A DNA stretch of 64,000 bases from positions 62,001 through 126,000 of the forward strand of contig NZ_JACSDK010000018.1 in the NCBI RefSeq assembly GCF_014925385.1, written 5' to 3'. Positions 17,736-24,421 of this stretch are shown here, piece after piece (the stretch's first letter is position 1; each line of letters opens with the position of its first letter). This stretch comes from Pelagibius marinus. Lineage in GTDB: Bacteria; Pseudomonadota; Alphaproteobacteria; Kiloniellales; Kiloniellaceae. Under the pieces are notes generated by a model, which worked only from the letters and a program-made list of their open reading frames with translations, was not told the DNA's origin and searched no databases. The translations under genes were made by a program, and so were the position numbers.

Positions 17736-19451
17736 TCAGACCCGGATGTCCAGGGCGCCGTCGTGATAGGACGCCGGCTGCGGGGTGACGGGCTGGGCCT
17801 CTTCGCCGGCCCCGGCATTCCGGGCGGCGGAGTCGAAGGAACCGCGACCCGCGGCGCTGTCGCCGCCGGCCTGCTGTTCCTGGCCCTGGTTCTGGCCCCG
17901 GAGGTTGAAGTTGAGACTGCCGGAGTCGGTCTTCACGCCGGCCTCCTGCAGCGCCCGCTCGAGGCCCCGGGCATCGCGCTGAAGCAGGTCCAGGGTCTCG
18001 GACCGCTCGGCGGATATGACGGCGCGCAGGGTACCGTCTTGGTTGCTTTCAAGCTTCACCTCGATGCGCCCCAGTTCGGCGGGGTGGAGCTTGATGTTGA
18101 TCTGCTCCTGTCCGGCCACCTGGGCGCGGCGCACCTGGACGGCGATCTGCTCGGCGGGGTCCGCCGCGGCGCCGTTGCGGGCGTTGGCCAGGGTCTCGGC
18201 AAAGCTGGTGTTATGGACCGTGCCGCCGGCCGGGGCCGCGGCGCCGGTCATGGGCGTCATGCCCGCCGGCTGTTGCGTGCTGGCGCCGGCGCCGTCCGAT
18301 CCGCCGGAGGTGGCGGCCGGGCTAAGGGCCTGGGCCGCCTTGTCGCTGGCGGCTGCGGCGATGTCCTGTCCCTTGGTCGCCTGGCCGGCCTGGGGGGCGG
18401 GCTTGTTGGCGGCGGTGGCCTGCTGGGCGCCGTCGGGGGCGGCTCCGTTACCCTTGGCCTGCTTGGCGGCGGGGATGGGGGTCTCGCCGTTCTGGGCCAG
18501 GGCCGCGGTCGCCGAACCGCCGCCCAGGGTGACGCTCGGACGCGAGCTCAGACCCTCGCTGGTCTCAACGGTGACGGCCTGGCCGACAGCGGCTGCCGGG
18601 GTGCCGGCTGCCGGGCGTTTGCCGGGTTCGGCCGGCGGCGCCGGTGGGGCGCTCGGGGACTGACGGTGGGCCTCGGCGGTCGGGTTGGCGGCCTTCGAAG
18701 TCGCGGTCTCCGAGGCCTTTCCGGCAGCCTTGGCCGCCGGCGCGGCGGCGCTGGCCGGCAGGGCGGTCGTCTCTTCAGTAGTGGTCGCCGGGTCCGTCGC
18801 GCTCTGGGCGGCGGTCGCTGCGGCGTTCGCCGGTGTGCCCTGGGCCGCGGCAGCCGGGCCGGTCTTTTCGGTCTTCACGCCGGCGGGCGTGTTGGCCCTG
18901 GTGTCCTGACCCGGCACGGTGAAGGCGGCGGCATTTGCCTGCTGCGCGCCGGGCGCGCCGCTCCTGGCGGGACCGGTCGCCGGGGCACCGGCTTCCGTGG
19001 CCGCGGCTGCGGCCTCGCCATCGACCGGCGTTTCGGCCGTGGCGTCGGCGCTATCCCCGCCGTCGTCCGCAGTCGTCGCCTCGGCCGCGTCGTTCTCCTG
19101 CGACGCGTCGGCCGGGGCCGCCTCATGGGATTCGGCCTGGCTGTCGTCCGCTTCCGGCTCGCTCTCGCCGGACGCCTCGTAGTCGTCCGCCGGCTGCTCC
19201 GGCAGTTCCTCGCGCGCTTCCTCGACGGGCTCGTCGCGCAAGGCCTCCTCATGCCCGTAGTCGTCATAGGAGTCTTCATGGACCGGGCGGGTCGCCTCGG
19301 TCCTCTCCTGTGCCGAGCGGGTGTCATTTTCGTAGCGCGCTTCCTCTTCGCGGAGGAGGCTGTCAAACATCCCGTCGCCGGCGCGATCCTCTTTGTGTGT
19401 CGAGGATCGGCCGCCGAAAGGCGTATAGAAGTCCGGAGCGATAGCTTGCAT
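17736..19451 (-). CDS. fliK: Hook-length control protein FliK
   Basis: 571 residues. A long Ala/Pro/Thr/Glu-rich, poorly ordered ruler region (about 20-430) is followed by the Flg_hook C-terminal domain with the hallmark INIKLHPAELGRIEVKLESN, then GTLRAVISAERSETLDLLQR and LEQALQEAG-like residues. FliK measures hook length and switches FlhB specificity. This is the canonical copy; a divergent FliK-like protein is encoded at 2734-4608. It lies between fliS1 and flgD. Confidence 0.93.
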   Translation of the reverse strand: MQAIAPDFYTPFGGRSSTHKEDRAGDGMFDSLLREEEARYENDTRSAQERTEATRPVHEDSYDDYGHEEALRDEPVEEAREELPEQPADDYEASGESEPEADDSQAESHEAAPADASQENDAAEATTADDGGDSADATAETPVDGEAAAAATEAGAPATGPARSGAPGAQQANAAAFTVPGQDTRANTPAGVKTEKTGPAAAAQGTPANAAATAAQSATDPATTTEETTALPASAAAPAAKAAGKASETATSKAANPTAEAHRQSPSAPPAPPAEPGKRPAAGTPAAAVGQAVTVETSEGLSSRPSVTLGGGSATAALAQNGETPIPAAKQAKGNGAAPDGAQQATAANKPAPQAGQATKGQDIAAAASDKAAQALSPAATSGGSDGAGASTQQPAGMTPMTGAAAPAGGTVHNTSFAETLANARNGAAADPAEQIAVQVRRAQVAGQEQINIKLHPAELGRIEVKLESNQDGTLRAVISAERSETLDLLQRDARGLERALQEAGVKTDSGSLNFNLRGQNQGQEQQAGGDSAAGRGSFDSAARNAGAGEEAQPVTPQPASYHDGALDIRV

Positions 19452-19487
19452 CGACTGGTCCGCGTATCTTTCTAGGTCTGAGCCGAA

Positions 19488-19943
19488 TTAGGCGGCGTGT
19501 ACGTCCAGGCGGAAGCCGGCGGCTTCCAGGCGGCGCAGAATGGTGGCTTCCATCGAAGCCTCGTCCGCACCTTCGGCCATCCGCTGGTCGACTTCCTGCC
19601 AGGCATCGCGCAGGGGCTTCAGGAGATCGATGATCTTCGCTGCGCCCTCGGCGTCGCTGTGGATGTTGATGCGGATGAGCTGTGCCAGAACGAAGCGGTA
19701 GAGTTGGCCGAGCTGTTCGGCGATCTCTCCGCCCTTTTCCATGTCCAGGCTCATGTGCAGGGTGCCGACGATCTCGGTCACCACGTTGACGCGGTTGCAG
19801 CGTTCCTCGATGTCGTTCTGCTGCATGGCTTTGATCGCTGCGGTCAGCGAGAGAATGGCCTCGTTGTAGAGCATCACGACGACTTCCGTCGGACGGGCCC
19901 TCTTCACCTCGCTGCGAAAGGCATCGGTAGCGGTAAGCGGCAT
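19488..19943 (-). CDS. fliS: FliS-family flagellin chaperone (copy 1)
   Basis: 151 residues. I placed the start at the ATG at 19943, behind GGAGATAGAACC, because everything upstream in that frame is non-coding in character. FliS motifs are VVMLYNEAILSLTAAIKAMQ, LDMEKGGEIAEQLGQLYRFV and LKPLRDAWQEVDQR. FliS binds the flagellin C-terminus to prevent premature polymerisation. This copy heads the fliK-flgD-flgE operon, divergent from the flagellin genes. A second fliS-like gene (26210) follows fliD in the usual place. Confidence 0.85.
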   Translation of the reverse strand: MPLTATDAFRSEVKRARPTEVVVMLYNEAILSLTAAIKAMQQNDIEERCNRVNVVTEIVGTLHMSLDMEKGGEIAEQLGQLYRFVLAQLIRINIHSDAEGAAKIIDLLKPLRDAWQEVDQRMAEGADEASMEATILRRLEAAGFRLDVHAA

Positions 19944-19970
19944 GGTTCTATCTCCGTGTTGCTTCCCCGA

Positions 19971-19986
19971 GGCAGGGACCGCGCCA
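19971..19986 (-). promoter_or_regulatory. Sigma-54 promoter for fliS1-fliK-flgD-flgE
   Basis: On the minus strand TGGCGCGGTCCCTGCC has the -24 GG and -12 GC separated by the required 10 bp. It matches TGGCACG-N4-TTGC at most positions and ends 28 bp before the fliS1 ATG, so the leader would be very short. FlbD-like palindromes lie 180-220 bp upstream. Confidence 0.55.
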
Positions 19987-20166
19987 GGCGGCCTGACTGC
20001 TTCGGGGGCTGCGGAGCGGTGGACGGGTAACGTCCGGCCACTCCAAGTCACGGCAGATAGAACGCAAGTTGCGGGCCAAGTCGGCTGCTTGTTGAAAACC
20101 GGCTGTTTCCTGCGGTTGTCCGCAAGGCGCCGCAGGCCACGGGCCGGGGCGGGGCCTTTCCTGCCT

Positions 20167-20204
20167 GGCAGTTCTTGCAGGGTGACAGGACAAGCTTTGC
20201 CCGG
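20167..20204. promoter_or_regulatory. Pair of FlbD-like (ftr-type) palindromes
   Basis: GGCAGTTCTTGCAG at 20167-20180 and GGACAAGCTTTGCCCGG at 20188-20204 resemble the palindrome YGGCAR-N3-TTGCC that recurs before sigma-54 promoters in this window. They sit between the divergent fliS1 and flagellin-1 promoters and could serve either. The rest of the 660-bp spacer between fliS1 and flagellin 1 holds only the sites listed separately. Confidence 0.5.
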
Positions 20205-20357
20205 TCGGCCGGACCGCGGTGCGGGCGAGGCGCGCGATGGAGAGGCTGGGAGTCTTATAAGGTGTCGCTCCGGCAGGCGGTGGCCGCGCGCTGCGCCGGC
20301 GCCGGGCCGGGGCGCGCAGCGGCGCGGCCCCGCGGTGTGGCTCCACGAGCATTGCAC

Positions 20358-20373
20358 CGGGAAGTCTTTGCCC
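20358..20373. promoter_or_regulatory. Weak FlbD-like site upstream of flagellin 1
   Basis: CCGGGAAGTCTTTGCC keeps the second half-site (TTGCC) and a degenerate first one. It lies 112 bp before the flagellin-1 sigma-54 promoter, the same spacing as the better site before flagellin 2. Confidence 0.35.
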
Positions 20374-20484
20374 GCCAAGCGGTGCAGGAATTTCCAACCG
20401 GAGAAAAAATTTTCCGCCTGGAGTCGCCTCGGAAAGCTCCTCTAATCGTATGAAAAATATAGAGGAAAAGAGGATATCTAAAAT

Positions 20485-20500
20485 TGGCACGATCTATGCT
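20485..20500 (+). promoter_or_regulatory. Sigma-54 promoter of flagellin 1
   Basis: TGGCACGATCTATGCT matches TGGCACG-N4-TTGCW with a single mismatch in the -12 element. GG and GC are 10 bp apart. The expected transcript start is about 10-12 bp downstream, giving a leader of about 95 nt before the ATG at 20605. Confidence 0.8.
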
Positions 20501-20604
20501 GATGACAGGGCGCCCACCTGCTTCCGGGTCCGTCCCGGGGCAGGAGATGCTGGCAAGCAGCCAGCGCTCAGGGCTCTGCCCACTAAGGTCATTGGAGTAG
20601 TCTC

Positions 20605-21447
20605 ATGCCTACAGTAACAACGAACACGGCGGCCAACTCGGCGCTCAGGTTCCTGAACTTCAACTCGATGATGTCCGCCAGCTCGGTCTCGAAGCTGGCC
20701 TCGGGCTCGCGCATCGTGAAGGCCTCCGACGACGCCGCCGGTCTCGCCATCGGCACGCGCCTCCTGGCCGACACCACGGTGCTGCGCCAGTCGGCGGTCA
20801 ACGCCTCCCAGGGCGCCTCGGTGCTGCAGGTGGGCGACGGCGGCCTGGCGCGCATCGCCGACGTGCTGCAGCGCATGAAGGCGCTGGCCGCGCAGTCGCT
20901 CTCGGGTGTGCCCTCGAACACGGAGCGCGGCTTCATCGATGCCGAATTCCAGCAGCTGAAGGCGGAAATCACCGCTATGGCGACCACCACGCGCTTCAAC
21001 GGCAACTCGCTGCTCGACGGCAGCCCCGGGGCGGCCACGCCGATCGAATACTTCGTCGGCAGCGAAGTGGGCGACGTCATCACCGTCAACTTCGGCACTC
21101 TGTCCCCGATTGCGGGCTATACGGCGGCGGATCTGGGCCTGGCTGCGCAGAGCGCCAACACAGTGACGGCGGCCGGCAACGCGATGTCGGCGGTCGACGC
21201 CGCGATCGACCTGGTCTCGGAGGCGCGGGCGACTCTGGGCGGTCTGGTCTCGCGCTTCGAGTTCAGAGGTCAACAGATCGCCACGTCACTTGAGAACATA
21301 GACGCGGCCAAATCCTCGGTCATGGATGTCGATCTGGCGGAGGAACAAAGCAAGCTGGTCTCGTCACAGGTCCTGGTGCAGGCCTCGGTCTCGGCACTCT
21401 CCCAGGCCAACGAGCTGCCACAGGCACTCCTCAGGCTGCTGCAGTAG
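20605..21447 (+). CDS. Flagellin (copy 1)
   Basis: 280-residue short flagellin. The N-terminal D0/D1 helix is PTVTTNTAANSALRFLNFNS, then SKLASGSRIVKASDDAAGLA. The C-terminal helix includes RFEFRGQQIATSLENIDAAK, ending NELPQALLRLLQ. The central variable domain is almost absent, so the filament surface would be thin. The protein differs from copy 2 at only about five positions (e.g. Gly versus Ala before DGGLAR, Ala versus Thr near the end). The leader has GGAGTAG 4-10 bp before the ATG, and FliS would act as chaperone. Confidence 0.95.
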   Translation: MPTVTTNTAANSALRFLNFNSMMSASSVSKLASGSRIVKASDDAAGLAIGTRLLADTTVLRQSAVNASQGASVLQVGDGGLARIADVLQRMKALAAQSLSGVPSNTERGFIDAEFQQLKAEITAMATTTRFNGNSLLDGSPGAATPIEYFVGSEVGDVITVNFGTLSPIAGYTAADLGLAAQSANTVTAAGNAMSAVDAAIDLVSEARATLGGLVSRFEFRGQQIATSLENIDAAKSSVMDVDLAEEQSKLVSSQVLVQASVSALSQANELPQALLRLLQ

Positions 21448-21450
21448 ACA

Positions 21451-21470
21451 CACCTCTTTGGGCAGAGGTG
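21451..21470 (+). terminator. Hairpin after flagellin 1
   Basis: CACCTCT-TTGGGC-AGAGGTG is a perfect 7-bp stem directly after the stop codon. A second GC-rich hairpin (ACGGGGC with GCCCCGT) follows at about 21471-21500. No T-run is present, so termination strength is uncertain. Confidence 0.45.
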
Positions 21471-21565
21471 AACGGGGCGGGGGGCCAAGAAGGTGCCCCG
21501 TCCCGGACTTATTTGGGTTTCGACCTTCTTACGCCGCTTCCCCGGCCCGCCAGCCGCGCCGCACC

Positions 21566-21579
21566 CGGCAGACTTTGCC
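21566..21579. promoter_or_regulatory. FlbD-like palindrome upstream of flagellin 2
   Basis: CGGCAGACTTTGCC fits the recurrent YGGCAR-N3-TTGCC pattern in full and lies about 110 bp before the sigma-54 promoter at 21688, a normal enhancer distance. Confidence 0.55.
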
Positions 21580-21687
21580 ACAATTACCTAGAAAACTCTT
21601 CCCATCTGGACTACCGCGCAGTCTCCGCGCGCCGCATCTCTCCGCATAACTAATTGATTTTATGCGTAAAAGAGGAGGCGCAGGAAA

Positions 21688-21703
21688 TGGCACGATAGCT
21701 GCA
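21688..21703 (+). promoter_or_regulatory. Sigma-54 promoter of flagellin 2
   Basis: TGGCACGATAGCTGCA is a near-consensus -24/-12 element with 10 bp between GG and GC. It lies 103 bp before the ATG. The first 11 bases match the flagellin-1 promoter, but the flanks differ. Confidence 0.8.
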
Positions 21704-21805
21704 TAGATAGGGTCAGGCTGCGCCTAAGCCCTTTGGGCGGCGCAATTTTTACCGGCAGGAAGCCGGTTCTCGGGGCTCTGCCCCTAAGGTGATTGGAGTA
21801 GACCC

Positions 21806-22648
21806 ATGCCTACAGTAACAACGAACACGGCGGCCAACTCGGCGCTCAGGTTCCTGAACTTCAACTCGATGATGTCCGCCAGCTCGGTCTCGAAGCTGGC
21901 CTCGGGCTCGCGCATCGTGAAGGCCTCCGACGACGCTGCCGGTCTCGCCATCGGCACGCGTCTTTTGGCCGACACCACGGTGCTGCGCCAGTCGGCGGTC
22001 AACGCCTCCCAGGGCGCCTCGGTGCTGCAGGTGGCCGACGGCGGCCTGGCACGCGTTGCCGACGTGCTGCAGCGCATGAAGGCGCTGGCCGCCCAGTCGC
22101 TCTCGGGCGTGCCCTCGAACACGGAGCGCGGCTTCATCGATGCCGAATTCCAGCAGCTGAAGTCGGAAATCACCGCCATGGCGACCACCACGCGCTTCAA
22201 CGGCAACTCGCTGCTCGACGGCAGCCCCGGGGCGGCCACGCCGATCGAATACTTCGTCGGCAGCGAAGTGGGCGACGTCATCACCGTCAACTTCGGCACT
22301 CTGTCCCCGATTGCGGGCTATACGGCGGCGGATCTGGGCCTGGCTGCGCAGAGCGCCAACACAGTGACGGCGGCCGGCAACGCGATGTCGGCGGTCGACG
22401 CCGCGATCGACCTGGTCTCGGAGGCGCGGGCGACCCTGGGCGGTCTGGTCTCGCGCTTCGAGTTCAGAGGTCAACAGATCGCCACGTCACTTGAGAACAT
22501 AAACGCGGCCAAATCCTCGGTCATGGATGTCGACCTGGCGGAGGAACAAAGCAAGCTGGTCTCGTCACAGGTCCTGGTGCAGGCCTCGGTCTCGGCACTC
22601 TCCCAGGCCAACGAACTGCCCCAGACACTCCTCAGGCTGCTGCAGTAG
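21806..22648 (+). CDS. Flagellin (copy 2)
   Basis: 280 residues, about 98 percent identical to copy 1 by eye, with the same short architecture. The near-identity runs from the ribosome-binding region to the stop, about 850 bp offset by 1201 bp, and breaks down in both flanks. This indicates a recent tandem duplication or ongoing gene conversion. The leader holds GGGGC-TCT-GCCCC just before the Shine-Dalgarno, a small hairpin partly shared with copy 1. Confidence 0.95.
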   Translation: MPTVTTNTAANSALRFLNFNSMMSASSVSKLASGSRIVKASDDAAGLAIGTRLLADTTVLRQSAVNASQGASVLQVADGGLARVADVLQRMKALAAQSLSGVPSNTERGFIDAEFQQLKSEITAMATTTRFNGNSLLDGSPGAATPIEYFVGSEVGDVITVNFGTLSPIAGYTAADLGLAAQSANTVTAAGNAMSAVDAAIDLVSEARATLGGLVSRFEFRGQQIATSLENINAAKSSVMDVDLAEEQSKLVSSQVLVQASVSALSQANELPQTLLRLLQ

Positions 22649-22687
22649 CGACTTCCAGAGGAGAGGGCAGCGGGCAAGGGTCACGAC

Positions 22688-22717
22688 CGGGCGGCGCCGC
22701 AGGCAGCGCGCCGCCCG
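22688..22717 (+). terminator. GC-rich hairpin after flagellin 2
   Basis: CGGGCGGCG at 22688-22696 pairs perfectly with CGCCGCCCG at 22709-22717. There is no T-run. It is 40 bp past the stop codon, so 3'-end protection or rho-assisted termination is possible. Confidence 0.4.
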
Positions 22718-22766
22718 TCCCGGCTTCCGGGCCTGCCCGGTGTTAAGACTCTGTTCACCTTCTGGT

Positions 22767-22833
22767 CGGCAAGTCTTGCCTCGACGAGAGGTCCGACGGC
22801 AAATTTTGCCTAGCCGACCCGGCAGTTCTTGCC
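22767..22833. promoter_or_regulatory. Array of three FlbD-like palindromes upstream of flagellin 3
   Basis: CGGCAAGTCTTGCC (22767-22780), CGGCAAATTTTGCC (22797-22810) and CGGCAGTTCTTGCC (22820-22833) are three near-perfect copies of one palindrome within 67 bp. They end 90 bp before the sigma-54 promoter at 22923. Position and symmetry fit enhancer sites for FlbD, whose Caulobacter ftr sites have a similar CGGC/GCCG core (from memory, so approximate). This is the densest array in the window. Confidence 0.7.
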
Positions 22834-22922
22834 GCTTTGGGATCCCATGGAGCGCGTTCTGAATCTGAACGTTTCCATCTAAATCCCTGAAACAAAAAAA
22901 CATCGCGCAGAAATACCAAAAC

Positions 22923-22938
22923 TGGCATCCCCCTTGCG
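22923..22938 (+). promoter_or_regulatory. Sigma-54 promoter of flagellin 3
   Basis: TGGCATCCCCCTTGCG keeps TGGCA and a perfect TTGC with 10 bp between GG and GC. Transcription should start near 22948, giving a leader of about 115 nt that contains the CsrA-type hairpin at 23011-23033. Confidence 0.82.
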
Positions 22939-23010
22939 TAAGGGATGACGGAACTTTGTGCCGGCTGTGTCGGGCGCAGGGAACCACAGGCCAAGTAGGC
23001 CGCAATCCGA

Positions 23011-23033
23011 CCCTTCTGCAGGAAGCAGAGGGG
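23011..23033 (+). promoter_or_regulatory. CsrA-type hairpin in the flagellin 3 leader
   Basis: CCCTTCTGC (23011-23019) pairs with GCAGAGGGG (23025-23033), with one G-U pair, around the pentaloop AGGAA. CsrA dimers prefer GGA displayed in exactly such a loop. A second AAGGA motif forms the Shine-Dalgarno about 10 bp before the ATG, so bridging of both sites would block translation, as for Bacillus hag (established there). csrA (60607) and fliW (33257) are both in this window. Confidence 0.65.
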
Positions 23034-23062
23034 AAAACTCTTCAAGTAGAAGGAACATCACA

Positions 23063-23896
23063 ATGCCTGTTGTTGCTACCAATACGGCGGCGAACTCCGC
23101 CCTTCGTTTCCTGAACTACAATTCGTCCATGGCGCAGAGCTCGGTCAGCAAGCTGGCTTCGGGCTCCCGTATCGTGAAGGCTTCTGACGACGCCGCTGGC
23201 CTCGCCATCGGCAGCCGTCTGAAGGCTGACGTGACGGCCTTGACCCAGGCCGGCATCAACGCCGCCCAGGGTTCCTCGGTGCTGCAGGTGGCCGATGGTG
23301 GTCTCGGCCGTATCGGCGATGTGCTGCAGCGTATGAAGGCCCTGGCGGCCCAGTCGCTGTCGGGTGTGCCGACCGATACGGAGCGTGGCTTCATCGACGC
23401 CGAGTTCCAGGCGCTGTTGGCCGAAATCGACGGCATCCAGGATACCACTCGCTTCAACGGCGATGGTCTGCTCAACGGTGACGTCACGACGACCGATTAC
23501 TTCGTCGGCACCAACCTGGGTGACAACATCACGATCGACTACAGCGCCCTGTCCGGCGCCGCGACTTACGGCACGGCGGGTCTCAGCCTGACCGGCATGA
23601 GCGTGAGCACGGCTGCTGCTGCCTCTGCGGCGATGACGGCGGTCGACGCCGCGATCGACCTCATCTCTGAGGCTCGGGCGAACGTCGGTGCCCTGATCTC
23701 CCGTTTCGAGTTCCGCGGTCAGCAGGTCGCGACCTCGCTGGAGAACATCGACGCGGCCAAGTCGTCCATCATGGACGTCGACCTGGCGGCCGAGCAGAGC
23801 AAGCTCGTCTCCAACCAGGTTCTGGTCCAGGCGGCCGTTTCGGCCGTTTCCCAGGCCAACCAGATCCCGCAGTCCCTGCTGCGCGTTCTGCAGTAA
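23063..23896 (+). CDS. Flagellin (copy 3, probable major flagellin)
   Basis: 277 residues with the same D0/D1 plan (ATNTAANSALRFLNYNSSMA; C-terminal NQIPQSLLRVLQ) but clearly diverged from copies 1 and 2 in the centre. The start is the ATG at 23063 behind AGAAGGAACATCACA. Codon use differs from its neighbours: many CGT, GGT, GCT and TCC codons where the others use CGC, GGC and GCC. That suggests very high expression and hence the major filament subunit (inference). It has the strongest enhancer array, the CsrA-type leader and a very stable 3' hairpin. Confidence 0.95.
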   Translation: MPVVATNTAANSALRFLNYNSSMAQSSVSKLASGSRIVKASDDAAGLAIGSRLKADVTALTQAGINAAQGSSVLQVADGGLGRIGDVLQRMKALAAQSLSGVPTDTERGFIDAEFQALLAEIDGIQDTTRFNGDGLLNGDVTTTDYFVGTNLGDNITIDYSALSGAATYGTAGLSLTGMSVSTAAAASAAMTAVDAAIDLISEARANVGALISRFEFRGQQVATSLENIDAAKSSIMDVDLAAEQSKLVSNQVLVQAAVSAVSQANQIPQSLLRVLQ

Positions 23897-23912
23897 GCTC
23901 GGATTGTCTGGG

Positions 23913-23940
23913 CGGGTGTGGGTCTTCGGGCCCACACCCG
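23913..23940 (+). terminator. Very stable hairpin with UUCG tetraloop after flagellin 3
   Basis: CGGGTGTGGG (23913-23922) pairs perfectly with CCCACACCCG (23931-23940). The loop closes further as a T-G pair and C(UUCG)G, giving about 12 bp capped by the exceptionally stable cUUCGg tetraloop. There is no T-run, and flaG begins 38 bp later. It probably stabilises the flagellin mRNA and limits readthrough into flaG-fliD. Confidence 0.6.
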
Positions 23941-23978
23941 ACCGGTCCGGCGAGCCCACCTAAGGAGGGCTTTGGCAG

Positions 23979-24329
23979 ATGGACACGACGATCAAGAACA
24001 CTGCGCCTTCGACGGCGACACCCAACACCAAGCCAGATCTGGCGAAGGTTCCGCCGGTCGACACCAGGACGGCGACACCGGAGAAGGTTGAGAGCCCCGA
24101 GGCCGTGCAGGCCAGCGGGCGGTCCAGCAAGCCGGTGCACCAGCAGGCGGCGCCCAACTCAGCCCTGACCACCTACAAGGACCAGGACAGCGGCCGGCTG
24201 ATCGTCCGGGTCTATGACCGCCAGAACGGCGATATCCTGGTCGAATTCCCGCCGGAAAAGGCTTTCCGGAGTGTGGAGGAGGTCCTCCAGGGCGTCGGGA
24301 AGAGCCCGAAGAAGTCAATTTCGGTATAG
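23979..24329 (+). CDS. flaG: FlaG family protein
   Basis: 116 residues. A disordered Thr/Pro-rich N-terminal half (about 1-65) is followed by the FlaG core YKDQDSGRLIVRVYDRQNGD, then LVEFPPEKAFRSVEEV. FlaG proteins affect filament length and are usually encoded between flagellin and fliD, exactly as here. The start ATG follows TAAGGAGGGC, a strong ribosome-binding site. Confidence 0.88.
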   Translation: MDTTIKNTAPSTATPNTKPDLAKVPPVDTRTATPEKVESPEAVQASGRSSKPVHQQAAPNSALTTYKDQDSGRLIVRVYDRQNGDILVEFPPEKAFRSVEEVLQGVGKSPKKSISV

Positions 24330-24354
24330 CTTAAAACATTGATAACCAAGAAAT

Positions 24355-24370
24355 TTTAACGGGTTTTAAG
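24355..24370 (+). promoter_or_regulatory. Possible CtrA-type box upstream of fliD
   Basis: TTTA-ACGGGTT-TTAAG has the 7-bp spacing and two mismatches from TTAA-N7-TTAAC. It lies 52 bp before fliD in a short AT-rich spacer. fliD may instead be co-transcribed with flaG. Confidence 0.25.
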
Positions 24371-24421
24371 CAAATACCGCAGTAGTCTGGGGCGTGAAAT
24401 TGGGGGCGTAGGAGAAGTGTT

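Noticed and set aside
17490-19475. A 661-codon plus-strand frame over fliK.
   Set aside because: It is a Gly/Arg/Ala shadow of the low-complexity fliK linker.
20494-21273. Minus-strand frames opposite flagellin 1 (and the same opposite flagellin 2).
   Set aside because: They are conserved between the two copies only because the flagellin genes are duplicates.
22767-22833. Possible CRISPR-like or transposon repeat array.
   Set aside because: The units are palindromic, 14 bp long and at enhancer distance from a sigma-54 promoter, and similar units occur before other flagellar promoters.
22565-23005. A 146-codon minus-strand frame between flagellins 2 and 3.
   Set aside because: It overlaps the enhancer array, the sigma-54 promoter and the flagellin-2 3' end, and its translation has no protein-like pattern.
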